Origin: Gloeocapsopsis crepidinum LEGE 06123
GTDB taxonomy: Bacteria; Cyanobacteriota; Cyanobacteriia; Cyanobacteriales; Chroococcidiopsidaceae
Length of the DNA stretch: 48,482 bases
Direction: 5' to 3'
Assembly (NCBI RefSeq): GCF_015207655.1
Contig: NZ_JADEWN010000048.1
Span: 1-48,482 of the forward strand
The notes under the pieces are model-generated. The model was not told the origin of the DNA, did no database searches, and was given only the letters and a program-made list of their open reading frames with translations. Below, in pieces: positions 9,226 to 17,667 of this stretch. Each line of letters starts with the position of its first letter. Within the stretch, counting starts at the first letter, position 1. The translations under genes and the position numbers were made by a program.

Positions 9226-9298
9226 GGGGGTATAGCTCAGTTGGTAGAGCGCCTGCTTTGCAAGCAGGATGTCAGCGGTTCGAGTCCGCTTACCTCCA
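9226..9298 (+). tRNA. tRNA-Ala (anticodon TGC)
   Basis: 73 nt with a full cloverleaf: acceptor GGGGGTA/TACCTCC with one G-T pair, D arm GCTC...GAGC, anticodon stem CCTGC/GCAGG with loop TTTGCAA (anticodon TGC), and a T arm with GGTTCGAGTCC. The discriminator is A and CCA is not encoded. The last four acceptor bases are not repeated downstream of the Argonaute operon in any obvious attachment-site form. Confidence 0.97.
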
Positions 9299-9750
9299 TA
9301 AAAGAAACGCAACTTAAGATTAGTACCTATTTACATTGCTCATTTTAAAAGCTTGTCAGCGTTTGATTGGTGTAGACATCAATACTCCTCGCTATCTAAT
9401 AGCGCAGCGCGAAAAACTTCCTAAGCAAATGGGTTCTCTTGCATTCGCCGAAAAGCAGGCATTGCTTGAGAAGATCTTCATCATGCTATGGAATCCGCCC
9501 TGCTAAAAAAATTAATTCTTCTGCGTTTAAATCTCATTTCTGTGCCAGCGATCGCTCTCTAATTTAGACAAGTATATAAAATCCAATACCAATGTTAGCT
9601 CACACTGAGTGTATTCCTTGTCTTTACGCGCTCGGCAAAGCAGCTGGCTTTTTACACAATTCACATATTATATTCGATCTTGACGAAAAAATCAACATTG
9701 AGTTATTATTTTGTGCGTAAAAAAAATCAATATAACTATTAACAATACAC
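9299..9750. other. intergenic region with one short open frame
   Basis: About 450 bp between tRNA-Ala and the nuclease gene. It contains the operon promoter (9680-9709). A frame of 56 codons runs from a TTG at 9336 to a TAA at 9504-9506 and includes RYLIAQREKLPKQMG; I do not recognise it and it lacks a ribosome site, so it may be a gene remnant. Nothing else stands out. Confidence 0.4.
9680..9709 (+). promoter_or_regulatory. predicted promoter of the nuclease-Argonaute operon
   Basis: TTGACG at 9680-9685 and TATTAT at 9704-9709, 18 bp apart, each match the sigma-70 consensus at five of six positions. The start point would be near 9716, giving a leader of about 35 nt. One of the clearest promoters in the window. 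Confidence 0.55.
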
Positions 9751-10560
9751 ATGACGTGGCTTCCCTTCGCCAGTTATAACTTGTGGTCACTATTTGCACC
9801 AGCTGTTGGACAAGAAAACTGGCATTGCGACATGAAACGAGGTTTCACTAAAGCACGTGGAAAAGAAACAGCGATCGCACAAATATTAAAGCAAGATAAC
9901 ATTCCTCAGCGAATTGGTCATTTAGCACAAAGAGGAGTATACGAGTTTCATCAAGACCATTCAATGTTGAATCGCAGCAATGCAGTGCAAATAATCGCAG
10001 AAACTTTGCAATTGAATCAAGAAACAGAGCAAGTGCAAGAACGCGTAGACTTGATTTTGAGAAAATATCAAGAAAACCCTATCCTTAAGGATAAACACAT
10101 CATTCATCTTACACGGGGTGATGAAGGATTCCCCCAACCAATTCAAATTCAACAAGGTAATTATTTATTCAATTTATATGCAGCAATTGATTGTATCTTT
10201 ACAGAAGATGATATTTTACACATTTTAGATTTTAAAACGGGTAAAACAGATTTCGATCTTCGACAAGGATTTGTTTATCTGTTAGCAGTTAGTTATCTGT
10301 ATCCACAGCAACCTGCGATTGCCTCGTTTTACAACTTAGAAACTGGTAAATGGTCAAAGCCAATTTCAGCAACAAGTACTCAATTAAAAGCAGTTCAAAT
10401 TGAGATTGTACAAATTGCTAAAAAACATCAGAATGACCTCCAGAGATATCGAAAAAATATCGCAGCTTTTCATCAGATTTTTCCACCAAATCCTGGTAGA
10501 ACTTGTCAACATTGTCAATTTAAATCAGCTTGCGAGTTTTCCGATGAGGTTACTGCATGA
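9751..10560 (+). CDS. Cas4-like PD-(D/E)XK nuclease with Fe-S cysteines
   Basis: A 269-residue RecB/Cas4-type nuclease. The active site is readable: H57 (RIGHLAQRG), D147 (YAAIDCIF), D160-x-K162 (LDFKTGK) and Q172 (RQGFVYLLA), the D...DxK...Q pattern of the family. C252, C255 and C261 (CQHCQFKSAC), probably with C26 near the N-terminus, form the four-cysteine set that holds a [4Fe-4S] cluster in Cas4 and AddB. There are no cas1/cas2 genes or CRISPR arrays nearby. Instead its stop codon overlaps the start of the Argonaute gene (ATGA, 4 nt), so the two are translationally coupled. Probable role: trimming or generating DNA guides, or degrading targets, for the Argonaute; that part is inference. 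Confidence 0.82.
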   Translation: MTWLPFASYNLWSLFAPAVGQENWHCDMKRGFTKARGKETAIAQILKQDNIPQRIGHLAQRGVYEFHQDHSMLNRSNAVQIIAETLQLNQETEQVQERVDLILRKYQENPILKDKHIIHLTRGDEGFPQPIQIQQGNYLFNLYAAIDCIFTEDDILHILDFKTGKTDFDLRQGFVYLLAVSYLYPQQPAIASFYNLETGKWSKPISATSTQLKAVQIEIVQIAKKHQNDLQRYRKNIAAFHQIFPPNPGRTCQHCQFKSACEFSDEVTA

Positions 10561-12767
10561 CAGCTACTGTTTCACAAACTGAAACATTTTTAAGTGAAAT
10601 TTTACCGCTAAGTATATCGAATCATAACTTGATGTGTTTCCGATTAACACCAGAAATCGATCGGGAATTAGGCAATAGATTTGCTTTTCGTTTTAGTTTA
10701 AAGCTTCCCAAAGTTGTCACTGTATGGCAAGAAGTATTTTGGTTAGTTGGAATCAAACAATTACCTAGTCAAAACAAGTTGCAAGAAGTACTAGCAGAAA
10801 TTCAAGATGAGCTGCATAATGATATTGGCGATCGCGACTATTCAATTGAGTGGATACGTCAGCCGTCACCAACGCCGCTCATTCTGGCGCAGCTTGCTGT
10901 ACAGATATTAAGAATAAATCGTCCTTTTGCTTCTACTTCTGTATTATCGCAAAATTTGGTAGAAGTTGTTCGAGAAGTAGACTTTTGGGCAGAAACAGTT
11001 GAATGGCTATTAGCAACACTACCAGCAATGACATTAACGATTTGTAGTAGTATTGTGCCTAAATGTGATTTAGCAGATTTCTTTAATAATCATCCATACA
11101 GACACGAACCAGAACAAACTTTAGTTGTGCTTAAAGTTCAAGAAATTGAGCATGGTAATACTTGTAATATTATTAGTATTACTGGAACCGTGGGAGAACA
11201 ACGAGAAGAACTGTTAGCATTAGCTCAAGGTTCAGTCAGTAAAAGAAAGCTAGAAGAAGCATCAGCAGATCAACCTGTAGTTGCAGTGCAATTTGGTAAA
11301 AACAAACAGCGATTTCGCTATCCATTAGCCGCACTACGTCCTTGTGTTACGGCTGAAACGGCAGAGCAATTTCAAGTCGATTATGGAGAGTTACTTAAAA
11401 AAACAAAAGTTTCTAATCAAGAGCGACAAAACTTATTAAAATCCTATAAGCAAATTGCTCAAGGTACTTTGATTGCTTATGGTTTTCAACTAGAGCGTAG
11501 TATTAACAGTAGAGAGTATCCCAACTTATTTTGGCAACCAGCAACGCCGATTGAACAAACTCCATTGCTTTTTGGTAACGGATTTACGGGAGTGAGAGGC
11601 AAAATTCTTCAGGGATTATCTAAGGGTGGTGTTTATCGCCGACACGATGATTTTAGCGATGAATCAAGAAGTATTAGAATTGCAGCATTGAAACTTTGTG
11701 ATTTTAAATTAAATCCTTTTTTAGAGGAAACTAAACAACGTCTCAAACAATATAAATTTGCTAGTGACATTGTTAATAAAAAAGCTTTAGAACTTCAAAA
11801 CTTAGCGGGTGCTAGTTTAAGAGTAGAAGTTGAACAAGCTGTCAACGAACTTATCATAGTTCCATGTGATGTTGTTTTAGTATTTCTGCCAGAGAGCGAT
11901 CGCACTGCTGATCGTGACGAAAGTGGCAGTCTTTACTATCAAATATACTCACAATTATTGCGACGTGGAATTGCTAGCCAAGTCATTTACGCTGATACTT
12001 TAGAAAGTGTTGATTCGAGAAATATACTAAACTCCGTTATTCCAGGAATTCTTGGCAAATTAGGCAATTTACCTTTTGTTTTAGCCCAACCATTAGAAAT
12101 TGCAGACTATATTATTGGGTTGGATGTATCGAGGGTTTCTAAAGCAAAATTACCAGGAACGTTGAATGCTTGTGCCAGTATTCGTCTTTATGGCAGACAA
12201 GGTGAATTTATTCGCTACCAATTAGAAGACGCTTTGATTGAAGGTGAAGAAATTCCACGACGAATTTTAGAAAGTTTACTTCCTGTAGCTGAACTAAGGA
12301 ATAAAACTGTTTTGATTTACCGCGATGGTTTGTTTCGCGGTCAAGAAGTTCATAATTTAGTTGAGTGGGCTAAGGCGATCAGTGCAAACTTTATCTTGGT
12401 AGAGTGTCTTAAGTCTGGAAATCCTCGTTTGTATAACTTTAATAAAACAAATAAAACAATCTCAGCACCAATACCAGGGTTAGCCCTACGACTCTCATCA
12501 CATGAAGCAATTATCGTCACCACAAAAGTGCATTCTAGTGTAGGCTTAGCTCGTCCGCTGCGTTTAAGGGTACATCCGCAAGGATGTCAAGTCGCAATTG
12601 AGCGTATTGTCGAAACTACTCTAAAACTCACACTATTGCACTACGGAGCGTTGAAAGAGCCTCGTTTACCAATGGTTCTTCACGGTTCGGATCGCATTGC
12701 TTATTTACGATTAAACGGCATAAATTTTAGCGGGGTGTTAACGGGCGATCGCCAACCTTGGTTATAA
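10557..12767 (+). CDS. ago: long prokaryotic Argonaute with Piwi domain
   Basis: 736 residues; a guide-directed nuclease of the long-A type. N and PAZ-like parts occupy about 1-290, with L2 near 330-400 (LLFGNGFTGVRGKIL). MID is about 430-510 and PIWI about 515-736. The PIWI tetrad appears complete: D523 (IIGLDVSR), a glutamate-finger acid at E564/E565 (EGEEIP; E557 is an alternative), D590 (IYRDG) and D712 (HGSDR). Spacing fits known active pAgos. In the MID pocket Q475 (GIASQ) and K501 (GKLG) are present, but the usual Y/H-x3-K reads Y460-x3-Y464, so the canonical lysine is a tyrosine. No signal peptide or TM segment. DNA-guided DNA cleavage is expected by analogy to cyanobacterial SeAgo, not shown. 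Confidence 0.9.
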   Translation: MTATVSQTETFLSEILPLSISNHNLMCFRLTPEIDRELGNRFAFRFSLKLPKVVTVWQEVFWLVGIKQLPSQNKLQEVLAEIQDELHNDIGDRDYSIEWIRQPSPTPLILAQLAVQILRINRPFASTSVLSQNLVEVVREVDFWAETVEWLLATLPAMTLTICSSIVPKCDLADFFNNHPYRHEPEQTLVVLKVQEIEHGNTCNIISITGTVGEQREELLALAQGSVSKRKLEEASADQPVVAVQFGKNKQRFRYPLAALRPCVTAETAEQFQVDYGELLKKTKVSNQERQNLLKSYKQIAQGTLIAYGFQLERSINSREYPNLFWQPATPIEQTPLLFGNGFTGVRGKILQGLSKGGVYRRHDDFSDESRSIRIAALKLCDFKLNPFLEETKQRLKQYKFASDIVNKKALELQNLAGASLRVEVEQAVNELIIVPCDVVLVFLPESDRTADRDESGSLYYQIYSQLLRRGIASQVIYADTLESVDSRNILNSVIPGILGKLGNLPFVLAQPLEIADYIIGLDVSRVSKAKLPGTLNACASIRLYGRQGEFIRYQLEDALIEGEEIPRRILESLLPVAELRNKTVLIYRDGLFRGQEVHNLVEWAKAISANFILVECLKSGNPRLYNFNKTNKTISAPIPGLALRLSSHEAIIVTTKVHSSVGLARPLRLRVHPQGCQVAIERIVETTLKLTLLHYGALKEPRLPMVLHGSDRIAYLRLNGINFSGVLTGDRQPWL

Positions 12768-12772
12768 AGTTT

Positions 12773-12988
12773 TTATATCTTATCTTCTTCACAAATTGTC
12801 AATTCTTTAGGCTGACAGCGTTGAATTACAACAATAATTCCTTTTGCGCCTTCACCATCGAGATCTTTCACATATCCTGGGTAAGCTGCTTTAGCTTCTT
12901 CGTTTGTTTCAAACGGTCCAAAATAATAAATACAGCGCGGTGAAAGTGTCGTTATTTCCACCCACCAGTTCGTAGCAGCTTGTTGCAT
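12773..12988 (-). CDS. DUF1816 domain protein
   Basis: 71 residues with the cyanobacterial DUF1816 pattern: WWVEITTLSP, CIYYFGPFETNEEA, YPGYVKDLDGEGAKGI, and an ending with CQPKELTI. Function is unknown; the family is largely cyanobacterial. It is convergent with the Argonaute gene (5 bp between stops) and lies 170 bp after the K+ channel gene on the same strand. Start ATG at 12988. Confidence 0.8.
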   Translation of the reverse strand: MQQAATNWWVEITTLSPRCIYYFGPFETNEEAKAAYPGYVKDLDGEGAKGIIVVIQRCQPKELTICEEDKI

Positions 12989-13162
12989 TCTTACTAAGTA
13001 GCTTCTTTGTAGAAGTGAGATTGAGTTAGCGTCAAAGTTGTAACATTATTTAATCTACTACGGTTATGTTCCTCTGCTTCTGCCAAAAGAAAGAAACAGG
13101 GCAAGGAAAGCCCATTAAATTGAGATATAAGCGCTAAATTGATGAATAAAGACAAAAAATGC

Positions 13163-14251
13163 TTAATTATGCTTAGGTGGACGGGGAAGCTTAGAATTAA
13201 TTGGTCCAAGAATTTGATTGAGCCGTCGTAATTGTTCTGCAGTTCCCATACAAATCATTAAATCTCCTGCCATTAACTGCGTATCTGCGGTAGGACCACC
13301 AATCAAAGTTCCATCACTGCGACGAATGGCGAGAACTAATGCCCCAGTTTGCGATCGCAATCGGGCTGCACCTAAACTTTGACCAATACACGGACAAGTA
13401 TCAGGATCGAGTCGGACTTCTTCCATGTATAATTCGCGACCTGCACCCGTGAGAATTCCATCGACAAAATCCATCACTTGTGGTCTCAAAGCGGCGGCTG
13501 CCATGCGCCTACCACCTGTAATATAGGGAGAAACAACTGCATCTGCACCAGCACGTTGCAATTTTTGTAGCGCTTCTTGCGTACTAGCTCGTGCGATCGC
13601 CCGAATTTGGGGATTCAGTGCTTTTGCGGATAGTACAGTATAAAGATTTTCAGCATCAGAAGGAAGAGCCGCAACTAAACAAGTGGCACGTTCGACACCC
13701 ACCTTCAATAAAACCTCATCAAGCGTAGCATCACCTTCAACGACGGTATAACCGAGTTGCTGCGCGGCTTGCACCGATTCAGGATCGGAGTCAACCGTCA
13801 CAAAAGGAATCGCCTCAGTCGCAAACTCTAAAGCAATCTGCCGACCAGTACGTCCAAATCCACAGATAATATAGTGATCCGATAAAGAGTCTATCAATAG
13901 TCGCTGTTGCCGGAGTTGAAAACCAATTTGAAAATAGCCCTGAACCAAAGCATCAGTAAATCGATTAACGATGTAACCGATACTGATTACTCCCATGATA
14001 ATCAGAGTTACAGTAAACAAGCGACCGCGATCGCCCAACGGACGAGTTTCACTATAACCAACAGTGGAGAGCGTAATCACCGTCATATACGCTGCATCTA
14101 TCCACGACCAGCCTTCAATTAACCAATACCAGAGAGTCCCAACAAGGAGAACAACCCCAAGACCAATGACAGATAAAGTGAGTTCTCGGCGAATACGTCG
14201 ATATTTCTGCTCAATTTCTGCTTGCGAACTAAACACATTAACTGTACTCAC
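13163..14251 (-). CDS. two-TM potassium channel with RCK (TrkA) domains
   Basis: 362 residues from a GTG. Two membrane helices (about 25-45 and 78-95) flank a pore loop with the selectivity filter TVGYSE (63-68). A cytosolic RCK/TrkA_N Rossmann domain follows (IICGFGRTGRQIA, 128-140; acid at VTVDSDPE). A TrkA_C domain occupies about 270-350. This is the Ion_trans_2/TrkA_N/TrkA_C layout of MthK-type channels gated by nucleotide or Ca2+. It is divergent from a TrkA-type gene 187 bp away, and the two share the upstream region. No lipid signal; function as a K+ channel is well supported, gating ligand unknown. Confidence 0.93.
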   Translation of the reverse strand: MSTVNVFSSQAEIEQKYRRIRRELTLSVIGLGVVLLVGTLWYWLIEGWSWIDAAYMTVITLSTVGYSETRPLGDRGRLFTVTLIIMGVISIGYIVNRFTDALVQGYFQIGFQLRQQRLLIDSLSDHYIICGFGRTGRQIALEFATEAIPFVTVDSDPESVQAAQQLGYTVVEGDATLDEVLLKVGVERATCLVAALPSDAENLYTVLSAKALNPQIRAIARASTQEALQKLQRAGADAVVSPYITGGRRMAAAALRPQVMDFVDGILTGAGRELYMEEVRLDPDTCPCIGQSLGAARLRSQTGALVLAIRRSDGTLIGGPTADTQLMAGDLMICMGTAEQLRRLNQILGPINSKLPRPPKHN

Positions 14252-14437
14252 TAAGTTGAGCCGTATACCATTTTGGATTGAAAAATTGTGAATAGTTCAT
14301 TAGCGATCGCATCAAGCCCACATCTTTCTTCCAAACGGTATTAGTATAGCGATTTTGACTCATACACAATACGATGTGGATGGCTCAATGCGATTACAGT
14401 AAAGTAAAACTGAAAGCTTCAATTAAACAATCTTGTA

Positions 14438-15112
14438 ATGTATGTACTTATCGGTGGCGCAGGACTTGTTGGGTTAAGTTTGGCACAAAGATTGATCGAA
14501 CTAGGACACACTGTTGCAGTAATTGATATCGATCCTACAGCTTGTCGTTATGCTCGCGAACAAGTAGGAGTCATGGCGTTTGAAGGTAGCGCAGTGAATA
14601 CTGAAGTTCTACTAGAAGCTGGAATTCGCAAAGCCGACTCAGTAGCAGCCGTTCTAAGACACGATGCGTTGAATTTAGCGCTAGTAACGCTTGCCAAGCA
14701 CTACGGAGTTCCCCACATTCTGACACGGATGCGCCATCGTGATTTTGCCGAACCACTGCGCCTTGTCGGAGCAAATCACATTGTCAGTACTGTTGAACTT
14801 GCGGTTTCCACAATGGTAAATGCAATTGAGTATCCGCAAGTCGAATCAATGATGCATTTTGAGCAAGGACAAATCGAAGTCTTAAAGCTTTCCATCCCAG
14901 AACATTGCAATGTTTCAGGGAAAAGCGTTGCAGAAGTTGCGCAAGATTCGCGTTTTCCGCGTGGATCTTTAATTATTGGCTACCAAGCGCATCCTCATGA
15001 AGACTTAAAGATTCCCAATGGCAGCACCATACTCGAACCTGGTTCCACCGTACTGATTGTGACCAAACCAGGATCATTACATCAAGTAATTGATTTCGTG
15101 GAAGGCTGCTAG
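14438..15112 (+). CDS. TrkA/KtrA-type K+ uptake regulatory protein
   Basis: 224 residues: Rossmann TrkA_N (LIGGAGLVGLSLA from residue 4; nucleotide-binding acids D30 and D32) then TrkA_C (about 140-220). It lacks a membrane part, so it should act as the regulatory ring of a separate K+ transporter; no TrkH/KtrB gene is in the window. It is followed after 2 nt by a DUF3124 lipoprotein gene, an operon-like spacing. The divergent neighbour is a K+ channel, which supports a role in K+ balance. Confidence 0.9.
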   Translation: MYVLIGGAGLVGLSLAQRLIELGHTVAVIDIDPTACRYAREQVGVMAFEGSAVNTEVLLEAGIRKADSVAAVLRHDALNLALVTLAKHYGVPHILTRMRHRDFAEPLRLVGANHIVSTVELAVSTMVNAIEYPQVESMMHFEQGQIEVLKLSIPEHCNVSGKSVAEVAQDSRFPRGSLIIGYQAHPHEDLKIPNGSTILEPGSTVLIVTKPGSLHQVIDFVEGC

Positions 15113-15114
15113 CG

Positions 15115-15678
15115 ATGTCTGAGAAAATATCCCGTTTTTTGGCAATCGCCGCCATGATTGTGCTGAGTGCGTGTACCTCATCGACAACGACACCACAGGG
15201 ACAAGGCGATCAAACCTCCGCCAATCAAGCGCAACAGGTAATTTTAGATGAAAATTCTAAAATAGTTACTGGTCAAACGCTTTATGTCCCAGTATATTCG
15301 TACATCTATCATGACGATCAAAAACGACTTTTCAACTTAGCAACGACTCTGAGTATTCGCAATACTGATTTAGCAAATCCAATTATTATTACCTGCGTAC
15401 GCTACTACGATTCGGAGGGTCAATTGGTTCAGCAGTATTTAGAGAATCCTATTCAACTTGCCGCCTTAGCTTCTACCGATTTTTTCATTAGTACATCTGA
15501 CAATACTGGAGGTTTAGGCGCAAACTTTATTGTCGATTGGGTAGCTCAAACAAACGTTTCTGAACCAATAATTGAAGCAGTAATGATCGGGACTGGCTTT
15601 CAGCAGGGAATTTCTTATATTAGTCCTGCTAAGGTAATTCAAAATCAAACTAACTATACTTGCTCGTCAGCGCCTTAG
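15115..15678 (+). CDS. DUF3124 lipoprotein
   Basis: 187 residues with a lipoprotein signal: hydrophobic stretch then lipobox LSAC, C20 being the lipidated residue. The mature part carries the DUF3124 pattern: GQTLYVPVYSYIYH, TLSIRNTDL, YYDSEGQLV, GLGANFIVDW and EAVMIGTGFQQGISY. Function unknown. It starts 2 nt after the TrkA-type stop, so the two are probably co-transcribed and may act together in ion or envelope stress. Confidence 0.85.
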   Translation: MSEKISRFLAIAAMIVLSACTSSTTTPQGQGDQTSANQAQQVILDENSKIVTGQTLYVPVYSYIYHDDQKRLFNLATTLSIRNTDLANPIIITCVRYYDSEGQLVQQYLENPIQLAALASTDFFISTSDNTGGLGANFIVDWVAQTNVSEPIIEAVMIGTGFQQGISYISPAKVIQNQTNYTCSSAP

Positions 15679-15741
15679 TGACTAATAGCTAGTGGAAGAG
15701 TGATTGATGATTAACCTCTTGTCCCTCGCCTCTCAATCATA

Positions 15742-17343
15742 TTAATCATCTTCAAGTCGCAGCAACTGTTCGTCAATCACTCTCAGCCGTTCTCGCACAA
15801 CTTCCTCTGAGAGAATGCGTTTGCGCAATGCTTCGTTCAATGTTCCCTTTTCTGCTAAAAGCAAGCGGCGTCGAATCGCATCGAGTTTAGTATGGTCGTT
15901 ACCAGTAATTGCGAACTGATCGGGACGGCGGTTATACAAGTTTCGCAAAGCTTTTTCTGCGCCAGCCACTCGCACCTGATACGTCGCGCGTAGTTCTTCA
16001 TAAATTGCCTTGGGTAAAACTCCTCCCTTGAGTAAAGTTTCCAACTCATCTTGTGCAGCTTTAGCAGTCATAAGTTGGGCTTGTAACTCCTCGACGTGCT
16101 GTTGAGAAGAGGAAACCTGAGCAATTTTTAACCGTTTGACGATCCAGGGTAAGCTTGTTGCTTGAACTACCAACGATAACAATACAGCGCCAAACACCAA
16201 AGCAATTAGTTGCTCGCGTCCTGCCAATGCGAGCGGTAAACTCAAAGGAAGCGCCATCGAAAGCGAACCCTTAATATTGCCGAAAAATAATACGTGTTGC
16301 CAACGTAGCGGTACTGGACGATCAAACCATTTAACAATTGCCAATAGTGGATAAATTGTCAGTAGTCGTCCCGCTTGAAATGCTAAAACGGCTAAAAGAA
16401 TACCAGGTAAAGTCTGCCAAAAGACCGTCAAGTTAATTTCTACACCAATCAACAGAAAAATAAACGTGTTGACCCCAAATCCTGCGTATTCCCAAAAACT
16501 CAATAAAGTAATGCGGCTAGAAGCCGAAATACTGCGCGCAAGTCCAATATTTCCAAAAATCAATCCTGCGACGACTACAGCCACAGCCCCTGAAACACTC
16601 AAAAATTGCCCAGCTTGAAACGTTCCTAAGGCTACGGCAACTGTGAGTAATATACTACTGAGAGGATCGTCTAAACGATTGAATAAACCGACGCTGAGGT
16701 ATCCTAAGACTAATCCGACAACGATACCGCCTACGGAGACAACGAGTAACTCTTGCAGTCCTCCTAAAAAAGTGAACGAACCAGTAGAATAGGCATTCAA
16801 AATTAAGTTAAATAAAACCAGTGCTACCGCATCATTGAACAGCGTTTCTCCTTCCACAATCGTAGATAAACGAGAAGGGACAGGAATTTCTTTAAATACA
16901 GCCAAAACAGAGACTGTATCAGTGTTTGCTAAAATTACCCCTGCAAGTAAAGCTGGTATCCAAGTTAATTCCAGCCCAAATTTCAATAGAATGGCAATTA
17001 TTCCTGCAGAAATTATTGCCCCTGGACCTGCTAAAAGTGCGATCGCCTTGAATGTGCTGCGTAAGCGACTAATGTCAGTGTTGATCCCCGCTTCAAAGAT
17101 GAGAATGGGCAAGAAAAGATTTAAAACTAAAGCAGGATCTAAACCAAACTGGCGCGGTAAAATTTCAGTAAATACGAGTCCGGCTAAAACTAAGCCAGTT
17201 ACATAAGAAACTCGAAATCGACGCGACAATAAAGCAACGCCGGTTGCAACCAATAATAGAATAATTAGCCCAATAACTAACTCAGCAACATTTCCTGGGG
17301 GCTGCAAAACAGTTTCCTGAATTGGTAAGTAATTAGTAGCCAA
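15742..17343 (-). CDS. CPA1-type Na+(K+)/H+ antiporter
   Basis: 533 residues, about 12 predicted membrane helices up to residue ~400. The transport motif FNDAVALVLF (N170-D171) and the upstream ANTDTVSVLAVFKEIP match NhaP/CPA1 antiporters. A C-terminal cytosolic tail of about 130 residues, helical and charged (QHVEELQAQLM, LLLAEKGTLNEA), is likely regulatory. The start is a TTG at 17343; no in-frame ATG fits better. Convergent with the DUF3124 gene; together with the channel and TrkA gene it makes a cation-homeostasis cluster. Confidence 0.88.
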   Translation of the reverse strand: MATNYLPIQETVLQPPGNVAELVIGLIILLLVATGVALLSRRFRVSYVTGLVLAGLVFTEILPRQFGLDPALVLNLFLPILIFEAGINTDISRLRSTFKAIALLAGPGAIISAGIIAILLKFGLELTWIPALLAGVILANTDTVSVLAVFKEIPVPSRLSTIVEGETLFNDAVALVLFNLILNAYSTGSFTFLGGLQELLVVSVGGIVVGLVLGYLSVGLFNRLDDPLSSILLTVAVALGTFQAGQFLSVSGAVAVVVAGLIFGNIGLARSISASSRITLLSFWEYAGFGVNTFIFLLIGVEINLTVFWQTLPGILLAVLAFQAGRLLTIYPLLAIVKWFDRPVPLRWQHVLFFGNIKGSLSMALPLSLPLALAGREQLIALVFGAVLLSLVVQATSLPWIVKRLKIAQVSSSQQHVEELQAQLMTAKAAQDELETLLKGGVLPKAIYEELRATYQVRVAGAEKALRNLYNRRPDQFAITGNDHTKLDAIRRRLLLAEKGTLNEALRKRILSEEVVRERLRVIDEQLLRLEDD

Positions 17344-17667
17344 GCTGTGATTGTGGATGAATCGATGAACATTGTATTATAGTCACTGATGCAACTTATA
17401 ATACTGACGCCAATTAGTCTAGCGATTGAAGTTGCAGCTAACCCAAAAATTCAAATAATGCCCAGTTTGATTGCCAAAACTCAGATAAAGTAGTGCAATA
17501 TACTTAGTCTGTCTAGCACTCATTCAGTTTATAGGAAGAAGGAATTCACTTCACATTTTTTCCTCATTCCTTCTAAAATCAAGTGAATATCTGATTCAGA
17601 TGCGACAAAAGATTTTGCAGAATTTGATTAAGCTGGCAAATAATTAAAAATTTTTGAGGAGTAACGA
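17344..17667. other. divergent intergenic region upstream of argD
   Basis: 324 bp with the divergent promoters of the antiporter and argD. An inverted repeat AGAAGGAAT (17537-17545) / ATTCCTTCT (17566-17574), 9 bp, with a 20-nt loop lies about 95 bp before argD. No gene seen. Confidence 0.45.

Noticed and set aside
9226-12990. Attachment-site duplication of the tRNA-Ala 3' end flanking the Argonaute module
   Set aside because: I looked for the acceptor/T-arm sequence after the module and did not find it.
12994-13209. 71-codon minus-strand frame overlapping the end of the K+ channel gene
   Set aside because: Hydrophobic, unlike known proteins, no ribosome site, and it overlaps a solid gene.
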